A DNA stretch of 64,000 nucleotides. It comes from Hydrogenophilales bacterium 28-61-23. GTDB lineage: Bacteria; Pseudomonadota; Gammaproteobacteria; Burkholderiales; Thiobacillaceae. Location of the stretch: assembly GCA_002281555.1 (NCBI GenBank), contig NCGJ01000004.1:1-64000 (forward strand), written 5' to 3'. The position numbers and the translations under genes were made by a program. Shown piece after piece: positions 46,272-56,189 of this stretch. The notes beneath the pieces are model-generated. The model did no database searches and was not told the origin of the DNA. It worked only from the letters and a program-made list of their open reading frames with translations. The first letter of the stretch is position 1. Every line of letters starts with the position of its first letter.

Positions 46272-47621
46272 TCAGTGCTTGTTGATGCCGAGCTTGTTTT
46301 CCAGGTAATGAATGCTGAAACCGCCCTCCAGCACGACCTGGTCGACCAGCAGTTCCTGATGCAACGGAATGTTGGTCTTGATGCCTTCCACGATCATCTC
46401 GGACAGCGCGATGCGCATGCGGGCGATGGCCTGTTCGCGCGTGGCGCCGTAAGTGATCAGCTTGCCGATCATCGAGTCGTAATGCGGCGGCACGTAGTAG
46501 TTCTGAAAAACGTGCGAATCGACGCGCACGCCGGGCCCGCCGGGCGCGTGATACAGCGTGATGCGACCGGGCGACGGCACGAAGGTATGCGGGTCTTCCG
46601 CGTTGATGCGGCACTCGATGGCATGACCGCGGAAATGAATTTCCTTCTGCGTATTCGCCAGCGGCAGGCCGGCGGCGATGCGGATGCTTTCCTGGACGAT
46701 GTCGACACCGGTAATGAATTCGGTGACCGGATGCTCAACCTGCACGCGAGTGTTCATTTCGATGAAGAAAAACTCGCCATCCTCGTACAGAAACTCGAAC
46801 GTGCCGGCACCGCGATAACCGATCTTGCGACAGGCCTCGGCGCAGCGTTCGCCGATCTTGTTGCGCAATTTCGGGTCAAGGCCGGGGGCCGGCGCTTCTT
46901 CGATCACTTTCTGGTGGCGGCGCTGCGTGGAGCAATCGCGCTCGCCCAGGTGGATGGCGTTGCCGTGCGTGTCGGACAACACCTGAATCTCGATATGGCG
47001 CGGGTTGCCGAGGAATTTTTCCATGTACACCATCGGATTGCCAAAGGTGGTTCCGGCTTCGTTCTGCGTCATCTGCACGGCCTGAATCAGCGCCGCCTCG
47101 GTATGCACCACTCGCATGCCGCGACCGCCGCCGCCGCCTGCCGCCTTGATGATGATCGGGTAGCCGATATCTTTGGCCTGGCGTATCCATTCATCCTGAT
47201 CTTCGCCCAGCGCGCCTTCCGAACCCGGCACGCAGGGCACGCCAGAGGCTTTCATCGCATCCTTGGCGGAGACCTTGTCGCCCATCAGGCGGATGGTTTC
47301 GGCGCGCGGGCCGATGAACACGAAACCCGAGTTTTCCACCCGTTCGGCGAAATCGGCGTTTTCGGACAGGAAGCCGTAGCCCGGGTGGATCGCTTCCGCG
47401 TCGGTGACTTCGGCGGCGGCGATGATCGAGGGAACGTGCAAATAGCTTTTGGCGGAAGGCGCCGGGCCGATACAGACCGACTCGTCGGCCAGGCGCACAT
47501 ATTTCGCTTCGGCGTCGGCTTCGGAATGCACCGCCACCGTCTTGATGCCCATCTCGCGACAGGCGCGCTGAATCCGAAGGGCAATTTCGCCGCGATTGGC
47601 GATCAGAACTTTTTCAAACAT
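46272..47621 (-). CDS. accC: acetyl-CoA carboxylase biotin carboxylase subunit
   Basis: Carboxylates biotin on AccB, first half-reaction of fatty acid synthesis. 449 residues, ATP-grasp loop [14 protein letters not shown], bicarbonate/ATP site [12 protein letters not shown], and N-terminal [16 protein letters not shown]. Downstream of accB, separated by the GA-rich repeat. Confidence 0.96.
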   Translation of the reverse strand: MFEKVLIANRGEIALRIQRACREMGIKTVAVHSEADAEAKYVRLADESVCIGPAPSAKSYLHVPSIIAAAEVTDAEAIHPGYGFLSENADFAERVENSGFVFIGPRAETIRLMGDKVSAKDAMKASGVPCVPGSEGALGEDQDEWIRQAKDIGYPIIIKAAGGGGGRGMRVVHTEAALIQAVQMTQNEAGTTFGNPMVYMEKFLGNPRHIEIQVLSDTHGNAIHLGERDCSTQRRHQKVIEEAPAPGLDPKLRNKIGERCAEACRKIGYRGAGTFEFLYEDGEFFFIEMNTRVQVEHPVTEFITGVDIVQESIRIAAGLPLANTQKEIHFRGHAIECRINAEDPHTFVPSPGRITLYHAPGGPGVRVDSHVFQNYYVPPHYDSMIGKLITYGATREQAIARMRIALSEMIVEGIKTNIPLHQELLVDQVVLEGGFSIHYLENKLGINKH

Positions 47622-47633
47622 GGTTTAACCCCA

Positions 47634-47742
47634 GTGAAGGGTGAAAGGTGAAGCGGCTACGCCGCTGGTGAAACGTGAAAAGTGAAGGCGGGTTCACGTT
47701 TCACTGAAGCCGCGCGGCGGCGAGTCACCCTTCACTTTTCAC
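47634..47742. repeat. GTGAA-rich inverted repeat between accB and accC
   Basis: Left arm: GTGAAGGGTGAAAGGTGAAG, a GCGGC-TAC-GCCGC mini-hairpin, GTGAAACGTGAAAAGTGAAG. Right arm on the minus strand: GTGAAAAGTGAAGGGTGA, a GCCGC block and GTGAAACGTGAAC. It overlaps the accB stop codon by four bases. Related in style to 38772-38890. Confidence 0.65.
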
Positions 47743-48185
47743 GCAATGATGAACAACGGCTGACCGTATTCCACAGGCTGACCGTTTTCGATCAGGATGG
47801 CTTTGACGACGCCGGCGACATCCGACTCGATTTCGTTCATCAGCTTCATCGCTTCGATGATGCACAAGGTCTCGCCGTCCTTGACGGTCTGGCCGACTTC
47901 GACGAAGGCCTTGGCGTTGGGCGACGGCGTGCGATAGAAGGTGCCGACCATCGGCGACTTGACGACATGGCCTTCCGGTTGCGCCGGTTCGGCATCGACC
48001 ACGGCCAGTGGCGCGCTGGTGGCGGCTGGAGCCGTGGCGTGCATCATTTGCGGCGAGGAATACATCATCTGGCCGGCGAGCTTGCTGGTAATGCGGACTT
48101 TTTCTTCGCCCTCGGTAATTTCCAGTTCGGCGATGCCGGAATCCTGCACCAGATCGATCAGTTTCTTGAGCTTGCGTAAATCCAT
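47739..48185 (-). CDS. accB: biotin carboxyl carrier protein
   Basis: 148 residues from the ATG at 48185 ([18 protein letters not shown]). Biotinylated Lys114 in [12 protein letters not shown]; Ala/Pro-rich flexible linker at about 48-75. A longer frame to 48227 is non-homologous. Lies four bases after aroQ. Confidence 0.95.
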   Translation of the reverse strand: MDLRKLKKLIDLVQDSGIAELEITEGEEKVRITSKLAGQMMYSSPQMMHATAPAATSAPLAVVDAEPAQPEGHVVKSPMVGTFYRTPSPNAKAFVEVGQTVKDGETLCIIEAMKLMNEIESDVAGVVKAILIENGQPVEYGQPLFIIA

Positions 48186-48189
48186 GAAT

Positions 48190-48711
48190 TCAATCCTCCA
48201 AAGCGTGAAGGGCATAGCCCAGAGCAAAGAGATAACCCATCGCCCCTAGTCCGGAAATCACGCCGACCGCCTTGTCGGAAAAATACGAATGCTGGCGGAA
48301 GGCTTCGCGTGCATGGACATTGGACAAATGCACCTCGATAAACGGAATGGTCACCCCCGCCAGCGCATCGCGCAAAGCCACGCTGGTGTGCGTAAAGGCG
48401 GCGGGGTTGATGATGATGAAACCGGTATTGTCGGAACCCGCGGCATGCACGCGTTCAACCAGAAGGTGTTCGGCGTTGCTTTGAAAGCAGCTGACATCGA
48501 CGCCGATGGCCGCGCCCTGCTCGATCAGCGCGGCGTCGATATCGGCCAGCGTCTGATCGCCATAGTGCTCGGGTTCGCGCGTGCCGAGCAGGTTCAGATT
48601 GGGCCCGTGCAACACCAGCACACTCTTGCCGGCGCGCTTGCCGGCGAATTCGCCGGCGGCGTCGGAGACGGTCTCGGCTGCGGGTTTTTTAGACGATCGC
48701 TTACGATTCAT
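48190..48711 (-). CDS. aroQ: 3-dehydroquinate dehydratase, type II
   Basis: Third step of the shikimate pathway. 173 residues; [16 protein letters not shown] with catalytic Tyr, [17 protein letters not shown], and the His in IEVHLSN. The first ~27 residues ([20 protein letters not shown]) are a basic extension not seen in most relatives, so a later start is possible, though no better ribosome site is obvious. First gene of the accBC-prmA run. Confidence 0.93.
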   Translation of the reverse strand: MNRKRSSKKPAAETVSDAAGEFAGKRAGKSVLVLHGPNLNLLGTREPEHYGDQTLADIDAALIEQGAAIGVDVSCFQSNAEHLLVERVHAAGSDNTGFIIINPAAFTHTSVALRDALAGVTIPFIEVHLSNVHAREAFRQHSYFSDKAVGVISGLGAMGYLFALGYALHALED

Positions 48712-48831
48712 TGGTATTCAACTCGACAGTTGTTTTGCAGACTGCCAGTTGTGGAAACGGCGGCGATTGTGCCGGAATCCCCACCCAAAAGTCCACAATT
48801 GCGCACAGATTCGGCGTCCTTCTCGCGAGGA

Positions 48832-48943
48832 CAGCGGAGTCGTTGTCGCTTTGGCGACTTACGAATCCGGCGTACCCTTTACGGGTGCAGCGGAGTCGTT
48901 GCCGCTTTGGCGGCTTACGAATCCGGCGCGCCCCTTGCGGCTT
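48832..48943. repeat. two tandem 56-base repeats
   Basis: Copies start at 48832 and 48888 with CAGCGGAGTCGTTG(T/C)CGC and continue to the end with few changes. Each copy has a small hairpin (GTCGCtttgGCGAC in copy 1, GCCGCtttgGCGGC in copy 2) in which paired bases have changed together, suggesting selection for the structure. They lie in the 352-base gap between divergent aroQ and the MFS gene; nothing else is recognised there. Confidence 0.6.
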
Positions 48944-49063
48944 GAAAAGTCTCGCCAACGCCATCGGAGCCCAATTCGAGACACGGCCCGCGCGGGGAAA
49001 GCGGCTAATATGGCGGGCCATTTTATCGACTCCGTTTCGTCCGCAAAAAACGCACCCGCCCTC

Positions 49064-50440
49064 ATGTCCCGCTCCGATCCGAACCCCATGACCGCCACCG
49101 AACGCCGCGCCGCCGTTTCTCTGGCCGGCATCTTCGGCCTGCGCATGCTGGGCATGTTCCTGATTTTGCCGGTCTTCGCGCTGTATGCAAAAACCTTGCC
49201 GGGCGGCGAAAACCACACCCTGGTCGGCCTCGCACTGGGCGTGTACGGCCTGACCCAGGCGGTTCTGTTGATTCCTTTCGGCATGGCATCGGACCGATTC
49301 GGCCGCAAGCCGGTCATCATCGCCGGCTTGCTGATCTTCGCGCTGGGCAGCTTCCTCGCCGCCTCGGCCGACGACCTCTGGGGCGTGCTGCTCGGTCGCG
49401 CGCTGCAGGGTGCCGGCGCGATTTCCGCCGCGGTCACCGCGCTGTTGGCCGACCTGACCCGGGAAGAAAAACGCACCCAGGCGATGGCCATGATCGGCAG
49501 CACCATCGGCCTGGCCTTCGCCTTCTCTCTGGCCGCCAGCCCGGTGTTCTACCGCTGGATCGGCGTGCCGGGCATGTTCGCGATGACCGGCGTGCTCGCC
49601 CTGCTGGCCATCGTCGTGGTCAAGTTCGTCACCCCCACCCCGGGCAAGACCGCCTTCCACTCCGATGCCGAAACCAACCCGGCGCGCCTGAAGGATGTGT
49701 TGCGGCAACCTGAACTGTTGCGCCTGAACTGGGGCATCTTCGCGCTGCACGCGGCGCAGATGGCGATGTTCATGGTGGTTCCCTTCGCGTTGATCGAAGG
49801 CGGTCTCGACGCCCAGCACCACTGGCAGGTTTATCTGCCGGTGATGCTGATTTCGCTGATCGTCCTGGTGCCGGCGATCATCTACGGCGAAAAGCACGGC
49901 GGCCTGAAGAAAGTCTTCGTCGGCGCCATCGCCCTGATGCTGGTCGCGCAAATCGGCCTGGCGGTCTCGATACATGAGTTCTGGGGCGTGGTCGCGGCGC
50001 TGCTCGCCTACTTCGTCGCCTTCAACATTCTCGAAGCCAGCCTGCCCTCGCTGGTCTCCAAGATCGCACCGCCCGAGGCCAAGGGCACGGCGATGGGCGT
50101 TTACAATACTTCGCAAGCGCTCGGCCTGTTTTTCGGCGCCGCCGCGGGCGGTTGGCTGGCGCAAGACCACGGCATGGTATTCGCGTTCTGCTCCGTATTG
50201 ATGGCGATATGGCTGATCCTGGCCGCGCGCATGACGCCGCCGCCGCGCGTAAAGACTCAGATGTTCCATATCGGCATCATTTCCGCCGAAGAGGCACAAC
50301 GACTGGCGACCCGGCTGACCGTGTTTACCGGCGTGGAAGCGGTCACCGTGCTGCCCGAGGAAGGTTCGGTGCTGCTGAAAGTGGCGCAAACCGGCTGGGA
50401 CGAAGAAGGAATTCGACATTTACTGCAAGGAGAAAACTAA
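49064..50440 (+). CDS. yajR: MFS transporter of the YajR type
   Basis: 458-residue exporter-like major facilitator with 12 membrane helices, the motif A loop GMASDRFGRKPVII between TM2 and TM3, and a soluble C-terminal domain of about 65 residues (MFHIGIISAEEAQRLATRL...LLKVAQTGWDEEGIRHLL) matching the ferredoxin-like YAM domain of Escherichia coli YajR. Substrate unknown. The ATG at 49064 is preferred; the frame is open upstream through the repeats. Ends directly against ssb. Confidence 0.88.
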   Translation: MSRSDPNPMTATERRAAVSLAGIFGLRMLGMFLILPVFALYAKTLPGGENHTLVGLALGVYGLTQAVLLIPFGMASDRFGRKPVIIAGLLIFALGSFLAASADDLWGVLLGRALQGAGAISAAVTALLADLTREEKRTQAMAMIGSTIGLAFAFSLAASPVFYRWIGVPGMFAMTGVLALLAIVVVKFVTPTPGKTAFHSDAETNPARLKDVLRQPELLRLNWGIFALHAAQMAMFMVVPFALIEGGLDAQHHWQVYLPVMLISLIVLVPAIIYGEKHGGLKKVFVGAIALMLVAQIGLAVSIHEFWGVVAALLAYFVAFNILEASLPSLVSKIAPPEAKGTAMGVYNTSQALGLFFGAAAGGWLAQDHGMVFAFCSVLMAIWLILAARMTPPPRVKTQMFHIGIISAEEAQRLATRLTVFTGVEAVTVLPEEGSVLLKVAQTGWDEEGIRHLLQGEN

Positions 50441-50917
50441 ATGGCTTCGGTTAACAAGGTAATTCTGGTCGGCAATCTGGGAAAAGACCCGGAAACCCGC
50501 TACATGCCGAATGGCGACGCGGTCACCAACATCACGCTGGCCACCACCGATTCATGGAAAGACAAAAACAGCGGCGACAAGCGCGAAGCCACCGAATGGC
50601 ATCGCGTCGTCTTCTTCCGAAAGCTGGCCGAAATCGCCAGCCAGTACCTGCGCAAAGGTTCGCAGGTCTATATCGAAGGCTCGCTGAAGACGCGCAAATG
50701 GCAGGACAAGGACGGCCAGGATCGCTACACCACGGAAATCGTCGCCGATGAAATGAAGATGCTCGGCTCGCGCCAAAGCGGCGCCACCGGCGGCATGGCC
50801 GATTACGACGCGCCGCCGGCCGACCATGAGCCATCAAGCGCACCACGCGGAGGCAAGCCTGCGACCGCTAGCAACACTGGCGGTATGAGCGACATGGACG
50901 ACGATATTCCGTTCTAG
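50441..50917 (+). CDS. ssb: single-stranded DNA-binding protein
   Basis: 158-residue SSB with the OB fold ([53 protein letters not shown]), a disordered linker and the acidic tip MDDDIPF that binds partner proteins. Starts at the base after the yajR stop with AAGGAG just upstream. Last core gene before the accessory region. Confidence 0.96.
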   Translation: MASVNKVILVGNLGKDPETRYMPNGDAVTNITLATTDSWKDKNSGDKREATEWHRVVFFRKLAEIASQYLRKGSQVYIEGSLKTRKWQDKDGQDRYTTEIVADEMKMLGSRQSGATGGMADYDAPPADHEPSSAPRGGKPATASNTGGMSDMDDDIPF

Positions 50918-50947
50918 CGGGTACCTAGGCACTTTATGTTAACAACT

Positions 50948-50979
50948 ACCCAGCAGGCCTTGTGTTTGCTGGGTTTTTT
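50948..50979 (+). terminator. intrinsic terminator after ssb
   Basis: CCCAGCA (50949-50955) pairs with TGCTGGG (50967-50973), followed by TTTTTT. It marks the end of the core block; the accessory sequence starts within about 20 bases. Confidence 0.85.
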
Positions 50980-50999
50980 ATTTGTGGACACCATTCCTG

Positions 51000-51185
51000 G
51001 TTGACTCGAGATGATTGGTTAGCATCTACCTCAAGAAGGTGTAAACAAAACATAACTTACCGCGTCACCGGCCTTAACGGAGAGGTCGCCTATTCCTTCA
51101 GGACTTGGGCTGGTCGTCCCATGGCCAACCGGCCCTCTACTCCCTGGCCGAGTTCAGGACCAGAAATCAGGCCAGCAACCAGCCT
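51000..51185 (+). pseudogene. decayed copy of the 5' end of the adjacent tyrosine recombinase gene
   Basis: The stretch repeats, with gaps, the start of the recombinase gene at 51357. Shared landmarks in the same order: CTTACCGCGT (51056 and 51361), GGAGAGG, GGTC-x2-CCCATG, CTAC-CTG-CCGAG-TCAG and GGCCAGCAAC (ends 51179 and 51494). The spacing is 10 bases shorter and the frame is lost. The upstream TTGAC...GGTTAGC also echoes the promoter region of the intact gene. Confidence 0.65.
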
Positions 51186-51293
51186 GTTAAGCGCACACAC
51201 AGTGCAGTCATTTAATGCAGTCACATTGACTACCAGCTCATACCAGTGCAGCATCAGTTCATATAACACATTGTTTATTAAGGAACTTTTACG

Positions 51294-51322
51294 TTGACAT
51301 AGTTCTGTGTGGGCTAGACTAT
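51294..51322 (+). promoter_or_regulatory. candidate promoter of the recombinase operon
   Basis: TTGACA at 51294-51299 is a perfect -35 element; TAGACT (51315) or GACTAT (51317) could serve as -10 with a 15- or 17-base spacer. The ATG at 51357 follows 35 bases later. Confidence 0.4.
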
Positions 51323-51356
51323 TCGCCGCCTTCTCACATGAAATCGTCAACATGAC

Positions 51357-52628
51357 ATGGCTTACCGCGTTACCACCCTAAAGATGACCTCAGGGGAGAG
51401 GCTGCCAATTCTTCGGGACGGGAATGGTCTGCCCATGTTCAAACCCACCGTCTACGCACTGACCGAGCTCAGAGCGCGGAATCTGGCCAGCAACACCCTC
51501 AACCAAGCCCTGCGCAGCATCATGGTCCTCCACCTGTTCCTGAGTGAACGTGGGATAGCGTTAGAGTACCGGATGGCAGAGGGGAAGCTTCTGTCGTTGG
51601 CTGAACTAGAGGCGTTAACGCGACTGTCCCGGCTCCCCCTCGAACAAGCGGTCCATCTGAGTGACACAGTGAGCCTTACGGCCAGACCCAAGGTGGTCTC
51701 CCTGGAGGCGGTTCGCATGCGGAGTCAGCAGCATTCCCCGCCGGAAATAAGCTCGGATGTGGCCGGCACCCGTATGCGTGCCATCCGAGACTATGTTGTC
51801 TGGCTTGCCAGGGTGCACTTGAGCCAGCATGGACTCGAGCAGGCCACGGAAAGGGGACTGAGAGACGCATCAGAAAGCCTGGTAAAGGCGATAAACGCAC
51901 GCATTCCGCAGAAATCCCGCGGAAATCTCACCGGTGCGCCCGAAGGCCTATCTGAGGAAGTTGTCGCAGAATTACTTAGGCTGATAGACCCCCACTTGGA
52001 CGACAACCCATGGCGTTTTGAGCACGCTCGCTATCGCAATGAACTCATCATCCTTTGGTTGTTATTCCTGGGGCCGCGGCGAGGTGAAGTGCTTGGTGTT
52101 CGCGTGGGAGACATCAATTTCCAGAAAGGCACAGTCACCATCCACCGCCGTGCGGACGACCCGGAAGACCCCAGGGCAGACCAACCCCAAACGAAAACGA
52201 ATCCGCGCGAGATACCTGTGATGCCACAGCTACTCCTGTTGACCCAAGCCTATGTATTGAACCATCGCAGGAAATTACCTGAAGCCCGCAAGCACGAGTT
52301 CTTGTTTGTGGCAAGCAGAACAGGAATGCCCATGTCGATTTCTGCAGCCAACAAGCTCTTTAGTGTCTTGCGGGCCAGATGCCCATCGTTGCCGGATTCG
52401 GTACGGGCGCATGTATTGCGGTACACGTGGAACGAGCGCTTTTCCCAAGAAATGGATAAGCAAAAGATGGCTCCGGAGGAGGAGAAAAGAATCCGTTGTT
52501 ATCTCATGGGCTGGTCTAACACCTCGAAAATGGCTGCCATCTACTTAAGACGCCATATCAGAAGAAGAGCCAAGGAGGTTTCTCTCGAAATGCAAAACAA
52601 GCTCTTTTTCGAAAGGAATACGAAATGA
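51357..52628 (+). CDS. tyrosine recombinase 1 of a three-recombinase module
   Basis: 423-residue tyrosine-type site-specific recombinase. Catalytic residues: Arg in GPRRGEVLG (241/242), HxxR in AHVLRYTW (His352, Arg355), and Tyr396 in AAIYLRRH. The N-terminal ~200 residues should be the core-binding part. Its stop overlaps the start of the second recombinase (ATGA). First gene of a four-gene overlapping operon with the layout of Tn554 tnpA-tnpB-tnpC or RIT-type recombinase trios. The 5' end exists in a second, decayed copy upstream. Confidence 0.85.
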   Translation: MAYRVTTLKMTSGERLPILRDGNGLPMFKPTVYALTELRARNLASNTLNQALRSIMVLHLFLSERGIALEYRMAEGKLLSLAELEALTRLSRLPLEQAVHLSDTVSLTARPKVVSLEAVRMRSQQHSPPEISSDVAGTRMRAIRDYVVWLARVHLSQHGLEQATERGLRDASESLVKAINARIPQKSRGNLTGAPEGLSEEVVAELLRLIDPHLDDNPWRFEHARYRNELIILWLLFLGPRRGEVLGVRVGDINFQKGTVTIHRRADDPEDPRADQPQTKTNPREIPVMPQLLLLTQAYVLNHRRKLPEARKHEFLFVASRTGMPMSISAANKLFSVLRARCPSLPDSVRAHVLRYTWNERFSQEMDKQKMAPEEEKRIRCYLMGWSNTSKMAAIYLRRHIRRRAKEVSLEMQNKLFFERNTK

Positions 52629-54139
52629 ACACTGTTCCGGAGTTGCCAGAAGTTGCCAGAAGCAGGTCGGGTGTCGAATTCGACCCAAGAAGCGAAAGGT
52701 GGTCGTATCGTGATACCAGTCGAACCGTGAGCCTTAATTTTAATCGTCTAACCCATGTTACAGAGCAATTCATCTCTTGCACCAAGTTGGTGATGCTTTG
52801 GTATGCCGAAAATAAGGCCCCGGCACATTTGGTAAATATGTTCAGCATGCTCGTGCATTTTCTGAAATTTATGCCTAACAACCCTAATGTTTTGCTTTCG
52901 GAAATAACGAGTACAGACCTTATCAACTACAAGGCTTCTCTCGGCAAGAGACAAGCGTGGTATCTCGGCAGCCTTTCGGGGTTGCTCCAGAAATGGCACG
53001 CGCTGGGCTACCCCGGAGTTACCGATGATGCTGAGGTCCTGCTCAGAAACCTGCGTGTCGGGGGCAATCTCAAAGGCGAGGCGGTCCTGACCATGGACCC
53101 GGAACAAGGCCCCTTCACGGATATTGAGCTGTTAGCACTGCAGGCCGCGTTAGACAGGGCTTTTGCCGAGGGCGAGCTGAATGTGGACCACTATCTGCTT
53201 GCATACCTCTACATGCTCTTGGGACAGCGTTCGATACAGTATGCCGCCCTGAAGGTCAGGGATGTCGCAGTGAGCCGCGCCAAGGACGGGACCCCGGTAT
53301 ATTCCCTGCGCGTTCCCCGCGCCAAGCAGCGTAACCAGTTGTCGCGAGAAACCTTCAAGGACCGGGTCATCATCCCTCAAGTAGGCGAACTGCTGGTCAG
53401 GTATGCAGACGAGGTGTGCGAGCAGTTCGCAGACATGCTGGATGACCCTGCGGATGCGCCACTCTTTCCGGCAAAACAAAGACGGGGTAATGAACCGGCC
53501 GGGTTCAAGTACCACCGCACTCCGCAGGCCTTGGCGCACACCCTCAAACAAAGATTTGAAAAGCTGAAGGTCCCATCCGAGCGCACCGGCAAGCCGATTC
53601 ACATTACACCAACCCGGTTCCGGCGCACGATTGGGACCCGGGCGGCCGCTGAAGGCCACGGCGAACTCATCATCGCCGAGCTGCTGGACCACAATGACAC
53701 CCAAAATGTGGGCGTTTACGTGGAAGCCGTGCCCGAAATGATTGAGCGCTTCGACTGGAATATGGCCATGAGCCTAGCAACTCTTGCGCAGGCCTTCGCG
53801 GGAACCATCATCGAGAACGAGTCCCAAGCCACGCGTGCTGGCGACCCAAGCAGCCGCATCTGCGACCCGCGCTTCGATTCCTCAATGAAACCGCTCGCCA
53901 ATTGTGGCAAGCATGGTTTCTGCGGATTCATGGCGCCCATTGCTTGTTACACCTGCGTGAGTTTTGAGCCTTGGCTGGATGGGCCACATGAAGCCGTGCT
54001 CGACCACTTGCTTCGCGAGCGGGAGAGGCTATTGGCCAACCATGACCAGCGCATCGCGTCCATCAACGACCGAACCATTTTGGCGGTCGCGGAAGTGATT
54101 CGCCGTTGCGAGGAGATTCGAAAAAACAACCATGGCTGA
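52625..54139 (+). CDS. tyrosine recombinase 2 of the module
   Basis: 504 residues. Arg I is Arg202 in LLGQRSIQY; the second box reads TPTRFRRTIGTR, with the catalytic Arg but Thr in place of the usual His; then LLDHNDTQNVGVYVE supplies the late His and the Tyr nucleophile. The C-terminus has a Cys cluster (CGKHGFCGFMAPIACYTC), probably a zinc finger, as in TnpA/TnpB-like recombinases of Tn554. Overlaps both neighbours by a few bases (52625-52628 and 54132-54139). Confidence 0.82.
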   Translation: MNTVPELPEVARSRSGVEFDPRSERWSYRDTSRTVSLNFNRLTHVTEQFISCTKLVMLWYAENKAPAHLVNMFSMLVHFLKFMPNNPNVLLSEITSTDLINYKASLGKRQAWYLGSLSGLLQKWHALGYPGVTDDAEVLLRNLRVGGNLKGEAVLTMDPEQGPFTDIELLALQAALDRAFAEGELNVDHYLLAYLYMLLGQRSIQYAALKVRDVAVSRAKDGTPVYSLRVPRAKQRNQLSRETFKDRVIIPQVGELLVRYADEVCEQFADMLDDPADAPLFPAKQRRGNEPAGFKYHRTPQALAHTLKQRFEKLKVPSERTGKPIHITPTRFRRTIGTRAAAEGHGELIIAELLDHNDTQNVGVYVEAVPEMIERFDWNMAMSLATLAQAFAGTIIENESQATRAGDPSSRICDPRFDSSMKPLANCGKHGFCGFMAPIACYTCVSFEPWLDGPHEAVLDHLLRERERLLANHDQRIASINDRTILAVAEVIRRCEEIRKNNHG

Positions 54140-56189
54140 CATCATTGTTTTCCAACCCAAAGCCGAGCTGGACGCCCAGTCCAACCTAGATGGATTCATT
54201 GAGTCTTGCCGATACGACCTGACCATATTTGGTGCGGACCTGGACTTTGACGCTCCTGCTTGGGACCTGACGAAATACTTGGAGCGCCGCACGGTCAGGA
54301 ACTCACGGGCCGCGGTGACCTTTTCCACGTGGGGAACCCGCAACAAAGTCCATCCGGAAAGTTTGGCGCAACCCTTCCAGTCATTTGCAAAAGCCTATCT
54401 GCGCTACATGCATGGCCTGCGCCCGACAAAGATTATCGATTTCAGGTTAGCCGCCCTGCGCGCCCTGGAATTCGCACTGACGGAAAACAACGGTGAGGCT
54501 AATCCGGTCCTCCTGGATGCCAGTCACTTTAATCGTGCAGCCCAAGCCATCGGGCTCGAATTGGGCGACGCGACAGCCTATCGAATTGGCAGCCAGCTAG
54601 AGATGGTGGGTGAGTTTTTAGCTGAAAACCGGTTGACGAAAGTGCCGGTGCACTGGAAAAACTATATAAAACGGCCAAACGACACAACTCGTGTGGGCAA
54701 AGAAGCGGACGAACGCCGCAAAGAGAAGCTTCCCTCTGAATCCGCGCTTGATGCCCTGCCGAAGGCTTTCCGACTCGCAACCAATCCGGCCGATGTAATC
54801 GTCACTGCCACGGCAGCCATACTCTGTTCCGCGCCGGACCGCGTCACCGAGGTAATGACCCTACCTGTTGACTGTGAGCACTGGGGCAAGCACAACGGCA
54901 AGGAGGTCTACGGGATTCGCTGGTGGCCGGCGAAGGGGGCTAAGCCCATGGTCAAGTGGGTGGTGCCCTCGATGGCCAGTGTCGTGCAAGAGGCCTTGGC
55001 AAAAATACGAGCCTGTACCGAGGAAGCACGGCGCGTAGCGAAATGGTACGAGGACCATCCCCGCCAAGTATACCTACCGGCCGATAAGGAACACTTGCGG
55101 CATCAGGAATGGCTCAGCATGTCTGCGCTGGCAGAGTGGCTTGGGTCGGCAGGCGGAAGCTCAGCGAGCGGTTGGTGTGAACGCAATGATGTGCAGAAGA
55201 CAACTCGAGAAGGCAGCGGAAGAACAATTTATGCCCGTTTTTCCGATATTGAGGCAGCAATCATCAGGATGCTGCCATCTGAATTTCCGGTATTCGACAA
55301 ATCCACTGGACTGAGATACAGCGATGCCCTTTTTGTGGCCCGAATCAACGAAATAAACAGGCAGAAGGGCATGTTTTCCTCCATGGTCAAGCCCATTTCC
55401 ATCCAGCAGATTAGTGATGGGCTTGGAGCCCGGGTCGAACATGGTTTTCCCTCTGTTTTCAGCCTTATGGGATTTACCGCCCCGGATGGAAGCCCGATAC
55501 AAATTAAAACTAACCAGTTTCGACATTATCTGAACACGTTGGCCCAGCTCGGCGGGATGAGCCAATTGGATATTGCCAAATGGTCAGGCCGAAAGGATAT
55601 CCGCCAGAACGCCGTCTACGACCATGTCAGCCCCGACCAAATGCTCCAGAAAGTCCGAGATGCTATTGGCGACGACAGCCAGATGTTTGGGCCGTTGGCC
55701 GAGTTGCCAAAGCGCGTATTGATACCCCGCGACGAGTTTGCACGGTTGCTGGTGCCAACCGCGCATACCACTGACTTCGGGTTCTGCATCCATGACTACA
55801 CCATGTCACCCTGCCAGCTGCATGCCGACTGCATTCATTGCCAGGACCTGGTGTGCGTCAAAGGGGACGAGGAGCGGGCTGTGAAGCTGCACCGGCTACT
55901 AGAGGAAGCCAAAGCCTTACACGAACAATCGCTGGCGGCGGTGGATGAAGGGTATGCCGGGAGTGACCGATGGATGCAACATCAGAAAACCACAGTGGAG
56001 CGCCTGACGCAGCTATGCGGCATCCTCGATGACTCTTCAGTGCCGAACGGTGCGGTCATCCAGCTTTCAACACCAAACATGGCGTCCAGGATTACACAGG
56101 CGGTCGAGGCGCGGCTTGGTCATGAGTTGTCAGGGAGCAGCAGCGAGATGAAACTGCTGTCAAGGCTGATGGATTCCACGGAGTCTTGA
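54132..56189 (+). CDS. tyrosine recombinase 3 of the module (TnpB-like)
   Basis: 685 residues, similar in length to Tn554 TnpB. Recombinase boxes are present: Arg in SAPDRVTEVMTL, the Arg-His in NQFRHYLNTLAQ, and Tyr in GRKDIRQNAVYDHVS. A C-terminal cluster (HDYTMSPCQLHADCIHCQDLVC) suggests zinc binding. The longest of the three and the most divergent; whether it cuts DNA or acts as a structural partner is unknown. The stop is directly followed by the next gene. Confidence 0.8.
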   Translation: MADIIVFQPKAELDAQSNLDGFIESCRYDLTIFGADLDFDAPAWDLTKYLERRTVRNSRAAVTFSTWGTRNKVHPESLAQPFQSFAKAYLRYMHGLRPTKIIDFRLAALRALEFALTENNGEANPVLLDASHFNRAAQAIGLELGDATAYRIGSQLEMVGEFLAENRLTKVPVHWKNYIKRPNDTTRVGKEADERRKEKLPSESALDALPKAFRLATNPADVIVTATAAILCSAPDRVTEVMTLPVDCEHWGKHNGKEVYGIRWWPAKGAKPMVKWVVPSMASVVQEALAKIRACTEEARRVAKWYEDHPRQVYLPADKEHLRHQEWLSMSALAEWLGSAGGSSASGWCERNDVQKTTREGSGRTIYARFSDIEAAIIRMLPSEFPVFDKSTGLRYSDALFVARINEINRQKGMFSSMVKPISIQQISDGLGARVEHGFPSVFSLMGFTAPDGSPIQIKTNQFRHYLNTLAQLGGMSQLDIAKWSGRKDIRQNAVYDHVSPDQMLQKVRDAIGDDSQMFGPLAELPKRVLIPRDEFARLLVPTAHTTDFGFCIHDYTMSPCQLHADCIHCQDLVCVKGDEERAVKLHRLLEEAKALHEQSLAAVDEGYAGSDRWMQHQKTTVERLTQLCGILDDSSVPNGAVIQLSTPNMASRITQAVEARLGHELSGSSSEMKLLSRLMDSTES

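Noticed and set aside
50962-51297. 111-residue ORF spanning the recombinase relic
   Set aside because: Its similarity to the recombinase start is through decayed DNA; the frame begins in the ssb terminator and ends in unrelated sequence.
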